Below are positions 20,393-32,300 of a stretch of DNA of 64,000 bases, in pieces. The stretch covers positions 54,053,007-54,117,006 of the forward strand of contig CM053269.1 in the NCBI GenBank assembly GCA_028583415.1. Reading direction: 5' to 3'. The stretch is from Protea cynaroides (taxonomy: Eukaryota > Streptophyta > Magnoliopsida > Proteales > Proteaceae). The notes below the pieces were generated by a model. The model was not told the DNA's origin. It made no database searches and saw only the letters and a program-made list of their open reading frames with translations. Position numbers and translations under genes: made by a program. Each line of letters starts with the position of its first letter. The first letter of the stretch is position 1.

Positions 20393-23300
20393 ATGTCGCA
20401 GAGCGGGAAATTGATGCCGAATCTGGATCAGCAGAGCACCAAAGTGCTTAATCTTACGGTGCTTCAAAGAATCGACCCCTTTGTTGAAGAGATTCTGATT
20501 ACTGCAGCACATGTTACGTTCTATGAATTCAATATCGAGCTTAATCAATGGGTTCGTAAAGCTTTCATTTTGCTTTATTAATATCGTTGTCGGTCCACTC
20601 GCTGATATGTCTTGTCCTAATTCGATTTGCAGAGTCGAAAGGATGTTGAAGGTTCTCTCTTTGTCGTTAAGAGGTAGATTCATGTACATATTTATTTCCT
20701 TCTTTAGATTATGTTAGTGCTGATTTAGCTCTTGAAAGAAGGTTATAGATTGGCGATAAGGTTTCGACGTTTTCAGCGACGTCTTCTCGTGCGAATTTCT
20801 AATTTTGTGTCTTATATTAATATTTTACGTCGTTCGGATGGCATGATTGCAAGACTTACCAATCCATCTAATCGTTCCTATTCTTACAGGAATACTCAAC
20901 CACGATTCCAATTCATTGTAATGAACCGACGAAATACAGGTCCCCATCTTTAACTCACAATCCTCTCTTTCTCTCTCTTTCTTTTTTCCTTTTTTTTTTC
21001 TTTTCTAGATAGATAATTCTGTTTTTTTAATCTTGATTGTTGACGATATCCTAGAATTCCTGTTGGTTATAATCTCGACTTCTCATGGCCTACCATAAAA
21101 GTTTGGGAAAAAAGAATCTCTGGATCATCCAACCCCCCCAGAGTCAAGAGCTATGTTTTTCTTTGAAATGTTTAAGCCTTATATGCAATCTAGGCATAAT
21201 GAAGTCACACTGAGGAAAGTTTATAGTGTCTATATGACCTTAAAAGTAACATATCCATAATTGAGCTAGCAACTTAGCATCTAAACTTGGAATTCCTCTT
21301 TTGCCAAAGCAAGTAGCATATACTTATTTTGGTTTTCTTGGTGTTACCGATTGGAATTAATTCGGTCAGCATATCAATTTAGTTTTCTACATTCGTGTAA
21401 TAATGCCATCTTGACCGATCTCTTTTAAATCCAGGCACAATGAATACTTGTTAGGAAAAAAAAAAATACTGTAAATCATGCATGAAAAGGGAAAGATTTT
21501 TATGTACCATGTATCACTTTAGTTTGTAGGTTTAGTCAGGGAGATTGAGTGTATTATGTGGTTTGCGTGAAATGATATGTCGTGGGATGTTTTCTGGAGT
21601 TTCATATTCCAATCTATCGTAAGCCTATGGTAGTTACGGTTATGGGTGAGTTTGGACGGTGCAATTGTTAGACCTTTGCACATGCAATGGTTGTTACATT
21701 GTGTTAGTAGTTTTAATAATGGGATTTTGTTCTCATATGTAAGTATATATGATGTAGGCTAACCTAGGGTCTCTAGTTTATCCTACTCTTACACGACCAA
21801 CTAACAAAAGGATTAAAGAAATAATTAACTAATGTGTAGGGACTGTTATGGGCAGCAACACACATGACATGCTTACGAGACTAGTATCATGATAACCACA
21901 AGTAAAGAACAGTATAAAGCTAAGTAACATGATCAACTAAGCAATTATTAATTAGGTTTCATGTCATGTTCATAATAAACCATAGGTTAAGAAGTACTAA
22001 TGTGCAAAAGATGTCAAAACTCCTAAAAACTAACAAGATTAAATGCCTAATGATTAGGTAAACCCATGAACATGCAAAACAGTAACTTCCCAATAATTAA
22101 AGAGATGAAATCCTAATCATAACATGCTAATATGAAGGCTTAGCTGTAAAGAAACTTCTCACAGTGCTAACCAAGGAGAGAGAGAGAAGGTAGTTGCTGT
22201 ACCTGCAAGAGAGAGAGAAGATAGCTGCTGTACCTGCAAGAGAGAGAAGATAGCTGCTGTACTTGCAAGAGAGAGAGAGAAAAAGAGAGAGAGAGAGACG
22301 AGAAAGAGAGGGAGCACGAGAGCCTTTCTTTTCTTTTCTTTTTTCTGCCTTCAATAATCATCTGAATCTCTTTATTACTTAAAAAAAAAGAGAGCCTTTA
22401 TAAGGCTTACAACCCTAATTAGAGTATAACTCTAAAGACTAATAATAAGCCAACTAAACAACTAAAAAGGGGCCCACAGCTGGGACCCACAACTCTAACA
22501 AACTGAAATTCAAAAGGGGCCCACAACTGGGACCCACAACTCTAACAAAATAAAAGAACTAGAGCCCACGTTTCTTGTTTGTGTGGGGTCCACAAATAAG
22601 TGAAATAAAACAAATAAGAGTCCTAATACCAGTCCAATACTAATGGACTAAAAATAAATCCTAAACTGGACGATGTCCTCATCAATTCTCCCCGGCCCGG
22701 GAAGAATTCACCCCGGTGAATAAACTCGCACGATCCACAACCGCCGCGCCTGACTAGGAGCTCATCACCACTGCCTCTAGCTAGGTGATATCCTCGGAAT
22801 GCGTCGTCAACCCACAAGAGAGGAGGGGAAGTCTGACGTCTCCGTCTCCGCCGCTGGTACACTCTAAATGCTCGGTCCGGGCAGGTGTCGTCATCAACTC
22901 GTCCCGGCCTAGAAGATGTCACCTCGTGTGAGGCACCGATATAATGCTCAAGCATATCCCGAGTCAAGTCCACGTAGCTCCTCCATAGAAACCCACGTAC
23001 AATCAATATCCGGTCGTCTACGCCATCGAACTAAAAACTCTCGAGAACCGCCCGGTATGGGTAGCGGTGACTCGCTCATCAATAATCTCCTCAATCTCCT
23101 CAACTCGCTGCTCTATATGGGGTATAGGAGGGGTAGAGGTAGTAGTATGGCTAATAGGGTCGGATGCAAAAGTATCAGCGATGAAAGGAAAAGCCTCAAG
23201 GCTATCAGGATAAACTGAAGGGGCGGTAGCAGGGTCATGGTAGGAAACCAGGTCCTCAACATTGAAAATGTTGCTGATTCCCATGTCCGAAGGTAACTCT

Positions 23301-26300
23301 AGCACATAAGCATTCGCTCCCACTCGCTTAAGAATTTTGAAAGGTCCTTTTAATTCGACCATTACCATGTCACCCTCTTGAAACTCTTGCAATCGTCGAT
23401 GCACATCTGCCCTAGATTTATATTGTTCCTTACTTAGAGTTATCCTGCGTCTAATCTCTGCATGCAAGTCATGTATGTGCTGCACAAAAGACTCGGCTGA
23501 CTGGGATGTCCTAGAGCTAGACACAACAGGGATAAGGTCTATGGGGGTCCTGGGCTGATGACCTAAACAAACCTCAAAAAGGGACAAACCAGTGAATCTA
23601 TTTTTTGAAAGGTTGTACGCAAACTCGGCTTGGGTAAGGACACGGTCCCAACTAGTAAGGTGTTCGCCTATTAGACAACGTAACAGATTTTCTAAACTCC
23701 TATTTATGACTTCAGTTTGACCATCGGTCTGAGGGTGGAAAGCTGATGAAAAACAGAGTTTAGTACCTAACATGCGCCACAAAGTTCGTCAGAAATGACT
23801 AGTGAACTTGACATCCCTATCTGACACTATTGTCTTAGGTAAGCCATGGTACTTGACAACCTCACTAAAGAAGAGTTTGGCTACAATGGAGGCATCAAAA
23901 GTCTTTGAGCATGGAATAAAATGGGCCATCTTTGAGAAGCGGTCTACTACCACAAAAACAGAATCATGACCTCTCGAAGCCCTCGGTAATCCTAGCACAA
24001 AGTCCATACTCAAATCTTGCCATGGGGTATGAGGAACAGGAAGAGGAGTATACAGGCCAGTATTTTGCTTCTGTTGTTTAGGTTTGACATGTTTGACACT
24101 AGCTAATAATTCGAGATACATCTCTCTTCAGGTTAGGCCAGTAAAATCGGTCCTCAACAAGGGCAATGGTTTTATCTCGACCGAAATGACCGGCTACCCC
24201 ACCAGCATGTAATTCCCAGATTAGAAAATCTCTTAACGAAGTCCTGGGAATACACAACCGAGTCCCTTTAAAAAGGAATCCATCTCTGAGTAGGTAATCT
24301 GAGTGATTTGCAGATGGGTCTTCGCTTAGAGAGGTATAAGGCTCACTAAAATCTAGGCATGTAGGATACTGTTCCTTAATTTGCTCAAATCTTACAACCT
24401 CAATACTCATGGTTTGGAGCAATGCCTTAACCTGATTTTTAACTTTCTGTGGAAAGATGGGCATGTGAACCCTACTTAACGCATCAGCAACAGTGTTATC
24501 AACACCAGGTTTATGTTTGAGTACAAATGTGTACTCTTGTAAGAATTCAGCCCACTTGGCATGTCTAGGGTTCAGTTTGGTCTGAGAACTCAAATATTTC
24601 AATGCCTGGTGGTCTGAATATAAAACAAATTCTTGTGGTAAGAGATAGTGTCGCCAATAGCGCAAAGCTTGGACAACCGCGTAGAATTCTTTGTCATAGG
24701 TGGAATACCGTTGCTTGGCTTCATTAAGCTTCTCACTAAAATAAGCAACAAGATGTCCTTCTTGAACAAGGACACCACCAATTCCAGTGCCAGAGGCATC
24801 ACATTGCACTTCAAAGACTTTGGAGAAATCAGGGAGACGTAGAACGGGTGATTCAGTCATCAACTTTTTGATTTCTACAAAAGCCTTAGCAGCTCCTTTA
24901 GTCCACTGGAACTCCCCTTTTTTTATGCAATCAGTGATGGGAGCCATGATGGCACTAAACCGTTGGATGAACCGCCTATAAAAGATTGCTAAGCCGTGAA
25001 AACTTCGCACTTCATGGGTGTTAGTCGGTTCAGGCCATTCAATAATTGCTTTTATTTTCTCAGGATCAGCAGATACTCCTTGTTCTGAGACAATAAATCC
25101 TAAGAAAATGACTTGATCACTCATAAAGGTACACTTCTTTGAATTTACATAAAGTTTTTCATTCAGAAGTGTTTGAAAGACTTGACGTAAGTGATCTAGA
25201 TGAGTGGTTTGTGTTTTACTGAAGATGAGAATATCATCAAAGTAAACCACTAAGAACTTGCCATTGTATGGTCGTAACACCTGATTCATAATTCTCATAA
25301 ATGTACTAGGTGCATTGGTCAAACCAAAAGGCATGACAAGCCATTCATATAGACCGTTCTTTGTTTTGAAGGCAGTCTTCCACTCATCACCAGGTCTAAC
25401 CCGAATTTGGTGATACCCACTCTTAAGGTCAATCTTGGAAAAGATTTTCGCTCCAGCCATCATGTCTAGCATGTCATCAAGTCTAGGTATAGGAAACCTA
25501 TACTTAACGGTGATTTTGTTGATGGCTCTGCTGTCTACACACATACGCCAAGTTCCATCTTTCTTGGGTGTAAGTAGAGCAGGTACCCCACAGGGGCTAA
25601 GACTCTCTCTAATGAATCCCTTCTCAAGTAGCTCATCTACTTGTCTTTTAAGTTCGGCATGTTCCTTGGGATTCATCCTATAATGGGGCAAGTTTGGCAG
25701 TGAAGACCCTGGAACCAAATCGATAACATGTTGAATGTCACGCATAGGTGGTAGTTCGGTTAGTTCATCTGGAAACAACTGCTCAAACTCTTTCAGGAGG
25801 GGTTGAACTTCTTTAGGAGCCTCAACAAATGGATTGGGCAGTTCTTTGTTAACTTGTGTGGCTACTAAAGCATAAATAACCCCGGTGTCCTTACACTCTT
25901 TTTCGAACTGTTTTGCATTCATGATGTTGAGTGTTTTCGAAGGGGTGTTCTTGGATGTGCTTTCCTTATGTTCTGGGGCTTTTATTTCCTTTGGGGGACT
26001 AGGAAACAATTTGATTTTCTTACCTTTAAACTCAAAGACATAAGTATTAGCCCTCCCAAAATTAGTGATATCTCGGGCATATATCCAAGGTCTACCAAGG
26101 ATTATGTGAACAACGTCCATCTCCAAGACATCACACCATACCTTATCTTCATATCCTGCAAAATGCAAGGGGACTAAACACCTTAAAGTGACGGGAATTG
26201 TAGATTGGTCAACCCAGGCAACCTTGTAAGGCTTCGGATGTGCTTCTGGTTTGAGCCCCATTCTCGTTATAGCATTTTGGGACACGACGTTCATGCAACT

Positions 26301-29300
26301 ACCACTATCAATGACGACACGGCAATTCTTACCCTGATGACAGGTGTAAGTAATGAAGATATTGGTGCGCCGCCAATCATCATTATTCTTGGGTTGCGAC
26401 ATCATACAACAGACAACTCCTAGCCTAGAGATATCTATTACATCGTCCTCATCCAAAATAATTTCATGATTGTTCTTGGGGTGTGACGCAATACAACGGA
26501 CAACTCCTAGCCTAGAGACATCTGCCATTTCATCATCCTCATCCGAGATAGTATCATCAGGTCTATGCTCCTCGTATTCATCTTCTTGGGAATCCTCTGG
26601 AGTAGGCTCTTCATACTCTGGTTCACCCACATACAAGTTTCGGTTTGGGCACTCCCTAGCAAAATGACCATAACCTTTACATTTGAAACACTGTGCTTGG
26701 CCACTCTTTTTGGGCGCTTCTCCCAAAATGCCTTTACCCTTATTATCAAGTGGGCGTGGAGGGTTAGGGGTAGAAGTATTTGAAAGTGGCTTTCGGAAGT
26801 TAGACTCCCCAGATGGGAATCCGCTTTTCTTCTGTGGTGTGAACTTCATAGTCCCTTCTAATTCTAGTGCTATACGGAAGGCTTGAGGGACGTTTCTAAC
26901 TAGGTGAGGTGCTAGGCGTAACTGGATGTCATGATTAAGTCCCGCAAGGAACCTAACAAGTGTTTGATCAACATCCTCTCGAGTCTGGCTTCGGATTTTC
27001 AATTCGTTAAATTTAGCCATGTACTCAGTTACAGACATCTTACCTTGCTTCAGATTAGTCATATCTTTAAGGAGTTGGTGCCTATAAGTGAGAGGTAGAA
27101 ATTCCTGCTTAAGCCTTTCTTGCATCTCACGCCAAGTTGAGACAGGCTCGTGACCTAGATTTTCTTCTTGATATTCTAATTCAATCCAGAAATCTTGAGC
27201 AGCTCCAACGAGCTTCATCTTGGCAAACCTAAACTTAAGTTCTTCAGACAGCTCATAAAATTCAAAGTACTTATCCATTCGATTGATCCAGCCTAAAAGA
27301 ATCTTGGCATCTATTTGTCCATCATAGTCTGGAACATCTACTTTGATCATCCTCCTAACATCCACTCCTCTATCTCGATGTCCATAGTCATCATCATCTC
27401 CAAGAGGAGAGTGGTGTCTTTGACCTCGATATCCTCGACCTCTAAATCCTCCTCTATTCCTACCGTGGCCTTGACCGTGGAAATTGTCATCTACCCTATC
27501 ATGGTCATCAATATAATCATGATGTCTATCGTTCCTAGGATTTTCCGGAATAGTGTTGGGATTGGCCATTTTGACCTTGCTGCCCATGAGCATTCCGATT
27601 GGTTGTTTCATGGGCAGTAAGTCTATCGGAGAGGACTTGGATACTTTGGATCATGGGTTGGAGATTGGATGCCAACGCTTCATTGTTAGCTTTTAATATC
27701 TCTTGTAATTGCTCAGAGGTTATGGAGGTATTGGATGGGTTCGACATATTTTTGTAATTTTTACCACTCCTAGTGGACATACAAGATTGACTCCACTAAG
27801 TATCCTAACCAGCACCTAACGGACGCTCTAACCTAGGCTCTGATACCAAACTGATGTAGGCTAACCTAGGGTCTCTAGTTTATCCTACTCTTACACGACC
27901 AACTAACAAAAGGATTAAAGAAATAATTAACTAATGTGTAGGGACTGTTATGAGCAGCAACACACATGACATGCTTACGAGACTAGTATCATGATAACCA
28001 CAAGTAAAGAACAGTATAAAGCTAAGTAACATGATCAACTAAGCAATTATTAATTAGGTTTCATGTCATGTTCATAATAAACCATAGGTTAAGAAGTACT
28101 AATGTGCAAAAGATGTCAAAAGTCCTAAAAACCAGCAAGATTAAATGCCTAATGATTAGGTAAACCCATGAACATGCAAAACAGTAACTTCCCAATAATT
28201 AAAGAGATGAAATCCTAATCATAACATGCTAATATGAAGGCTTAGCTGTAAAGAAACTTCTCACAGTGCTAACCATGTTAGTAAGTACTAAACACGACTA
28301 GACTATGGTAGAGATTGTGTGGAATAGACTTACAGTAAAGCATAGATGTAACTGAAATAATAAACAGCAAAAACAATGGGAAGAAACGATAACAACAAAT
28401 AGATATGATAGCAAACCAGAAAATTAAAGGATGTAGACTTACTAGACTGAAACAAAGAACCAGCTATAATGGCGTTACAACAGTGGGGCTGTATTGTTCT
28501 TATAACCAGAAAAAAAAACAGAAAGAGAAGGAAGAAGTTTACTGTCCACAGGAGAGAGAGAGAAGGTAGTTGCTGTACCTGCAAGAGAGAGAGAAGATAG
28601 CTGCTGTACCTGCAAGAGAGAGAAGATAGCTGCTGTACCTGCAACAGAGAGAGAAAAAGAGAGAGAGAGACGAGAAAGAGAGGGAGTACGAGAGCCTTTC
28701 TTTTCTTTTCTTTTTTCTGCCTTCAATAATCATCTGAATCTCTTTATTACTTAAAAAAAAAAAGAGCCTTTATAAGGCTTACAACCCTAATTAGAGTATA
28801 ACTCTAAAGACTAATAATAAGCCAACTAAACAACTAAAAAGGGCCCACAGCTGGGACCCACAACTCTAACAAACTGAAATTCAAAAGGGGCCCACAACTG
28901 GGACCCACAACTCTAACAAAATAAAAGAACTAGAGCCCACGTTTACTGTTTGTGTGGGGTCCACAAATAAGTGAAATAAAACAAATAAGAGTCCTAATAC
29001 CAGTCCAATACTAATGGACTAAAAATAAATCCTAAATCTGGACGATGTCCTCATCAATATATTGATAGGATATGTGAAAGAAAGCTAGTTTGTACTTATC
29101 ACTGACAAGCTAGTAGTTCACATGTATATTACCATGGTACTTAGACTTGAGGAAATTGAAGTTCACCGAGGATTCTTCTTAGATATTTTGGTTCACCGAT
29201 TTTTGAGGCTTTAGATCAATGGTGGGTGGAATGGCTAATTGATAAATGTTTTGTGAGAGTTAGGTACGCAATGCCCCAACAGATGATCTACAATTGGTAG

Positions 29301-32300
29301 AAGGTTAGGTACCTTTATCTTAGTTGTCAGGGTTAATGATTGAAATATCCAACAGTGGGCCATGCCTTTGCATAACTTGGATTGTTTCAAAAGATAACTA
29401 TATTTATTTAACTATTTGGGAAATGGTTGTATGCTTCTAGTAAATCCCATTCAAATATCATTATGGATAAATCTTAGTAACATTATTGATAAACCTTAGT
29501 TTATGGTATTTTATGGTTTTGATTGTATTTACAACTGTGTATATATCGTATGTAGTGGAAATAGCCATGAGGTCAGTTGTTTGCATGATTAAATGTTTAA
29601 ATTTTATAAAAACCTAGACAATATGATGGTGTTATGGGCGTTATATTAAACTAAAGGAGCATTGAAGTAATTTATCATTTGTGTATCTATACATAAAAAT
29701 AGGGAATAAGTTTGGCAATCCTATTCACATGTCCTAGACCCCTATATGTAGCGAGGGGAATCTCTTTGATGTTCGGAGCATCGTTGGTTTCAAGATGCAA
29801 ACTGCTGCAACCAAATAGGGAATAAATTTGGCAAACCTATTTCACATGCTTTAGACCCCTCTATGTATTGAAGGGAATCTCTTTGATGATTTTGGAGCAC
29901 CATTGGTTTCAAGATGTGAACTGCTGCAATCATCATCTTCAACCTCTCTTTAACTTCGAAAAATTGCCACTTGGCAGATTTATAACCTTAAAATGAAAAT
30001 ATTTCTGTAAATCATCCATGTAATAGTAGAAAAGGTAGAATAATTTATTGGGACCGAGTTAAATCAGGCCGAGTTATATGTCGTTGGTACCAAGTATTGT
30101 TCTTACTTATTTAAAAACAATTGCTATACTTTCTGAGTTGTCACCTTCTTTATCTTGGGGTCCTGTTTTCTCTATTGTTAAGATGTTAATGTTATTGCCA
30201 TCTTTTGCTTTTACTAATAAAAAAGAGAAGATGAACTACTTTGAATTTTTTAAAATTACAGACATGTTAAATTTGTTTCTATAGACTTGAGTATTTTTCA
30301 TGTATTCCCTAATCATACATGAAATCCATGTAAAAGGAAGTTTGATGAGAATTATTTTTAATTTTGGCTAATGTTTTTGGCCAGTGCTTGAGCAAAAAAG
30401 GTTAATATTAGAAATGAGGAATGGTTGGATTTGGCTGTGGTCGGGACCAATCCAAGACCGATTATCCCTTGATTCCAAGGATTGCCGAGGGTATTGGATC
30501 TAGGACAGGATCGGTTAAACTGATATCTTTTTTTCAATGATTTTTTTAATTAATACTTCGTTCCATGTGGCGATCATCCAATGGATAGGTTTGCCATGTG
30601 GCGATCATCGACCATTACCAATATTGTAAAAGTATTTTTATATAGTAATAAAAAACTAATCCAATCTTGGATCTGACTGAATTAAAAAAGGTGGGGTATC
30701 AGACGAACCAGACTGATCCGTATTGGGATTGGATCGGTTTCGACAAGGGCTGATACCGTGTCCGATTATTATTTGATTACTTTATCTATGATCGGGACAG
30801 TTCTGGGATTGGATTTTGGAATCAATTACTTATCGGGAAGGGTTGGTTGTATAACAAGTTTCTCAATGGGCCCAGAACTAAGACCATTTAAGAACCGTTG
30901 GGACCATGGTTCAAGGTATCAATATCAGATCGACCGATCCTGCCAATTCGTATCTGTTTTGGACTGGACTGATCCCAAACACATCCCCTTATTAATATTA
31001 TTATATGTGGTATCAGCCACGTGCCAGCTTCAAATTGGATCCGGTCCGATCCAATCCAATCCAGATCAGTTTTGGACATGGCCGATACCTTGTCCAGTAC
31101 CTGGATTTAGAACCTTGGCTGACACTGGAATACCTAGAACTGTTTTGATGACATATATAAAATTATAACCATATAAAAAAAACCTTCACTTGGTTGATGT
31201 TTTGAGCGAGGTACTTACATAGTTCAAAATCTCGGCGAGATCTCGCTGAGATCTTTGTTTTCTCAAAAATCTCGAGGGGGTCGAGACGAGACACCCCCTC
31301 GAAACTGTGTCTCGACCAGTCTCGAACCATTTCTCGACAATTTCTCGACATTTTTGACTAGTTCTCGACTGGTCTCGACATAATGTATGAATTATAATTG
31401 TATGGTCTACTTGATTGCTTTGGTTTTTTTTATTATGACAATTATTTAGTTAAGTGCTATTATGTTAATTCTTCTCCTAAAATATAATTTTATTAGCTCA
31501 TTTGACCTTTTTTGATATTTTACTAGTGTAACATTATGGTTTAAATGTGTTTATATATGCTAAATAGGGTTTCCTTGGAGTATTAGGCCTTAAAATGGCC
31601 ATTTTAGCCTCGAAACTGCATTTTTTGCCTTTCTCGGGCTTTTTGCAGTCGAGATCTCAAAAATTTCTTTTTTTCTCAAGGTCGAGACGACCTCGAGACT
31701 CGAGATTTTAGTCTATGGGTACTTAGAATTGCTACTCCAACTTGAGTATCACCTACAACCCAAGTTGATGATTGAAAGATAACAATTAGGTATGATATTT
31801 AACTTGAGGGTGCACTATTTTCAATTTAAATGTTCCTTGTTTCATTGATATTTGGTTAATTGAAATATCACAATTTTTAATATGCATGAACTCTTTTGTG
31901 ATTTTGAAAGGTTGGTGATACTGGTGATAGATACATAAACTGTCATAAAGTGATTGTGATTTTGAGATTTTATTTTAGTCATTTGGATTTAAGAATTCAG
32001 ATGTATTTCGGGGGAGAGGGGGTGGGGGGAGTGTTTATTTGAATGATTTGGAAAGTTCATTTGGATTTTGGAATTTTGAATTTATTTGATTCTTATGAAT
32101 GGAGATTTCATTTTTAAGTATTTGGTTTGTATTTGTATTTGTATGTTTATGGATGGATATTTGATAATTTGTATTCTTAGGAATGGATATATGGTTATTT
32201 ATACATACATATTTGTCTCTTTGTAGTGTGTACCTTTAAGTAAGCGTTTTTGGAATTTGGACATTCTAATGGTGTTTAGAACTGAGGGTGAGCCTTGGTG

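Larger units (their letters stand above)
21750..29056 (-). mobile_element. Full-length Ty3/gypsy LTR retrotransposon in DCP1 intron 3
   Basis: A 7,307-bp element in antisense orientation to DCP1. It has two LTRs (21750-22684 and 27852-29056), a perfect 5-bp target duplication ATATA (21745-21749 and 29057-29061), a tRNA-Met-type PBS, a polypurine tract, and gag-protease-RT-RNase H-integrase order, which is the gypsy order. The frame is broken in three places (gag start, before integrase and inside integrase), so this copy should be unable to move alone. The LTRs show about four substitutions over the first 425 aligned bases, so the insertion is fairly young. No chromodomain is evident after integrase. 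Confidence 0.95.

Noticed and set aside
22127..22361. Serine/leucine-rich minus-strand frames in the LTR
   Set aside because: They are translations of GA-rich simple repeats in the gypsy LTR; the same frames recur at 28330-28733 in the other LTR.
24599..27620. Plus-strand frames inside the gypsy element
   Set aside because: They lie opposite the long gag-pol frame and have no domain of their own.
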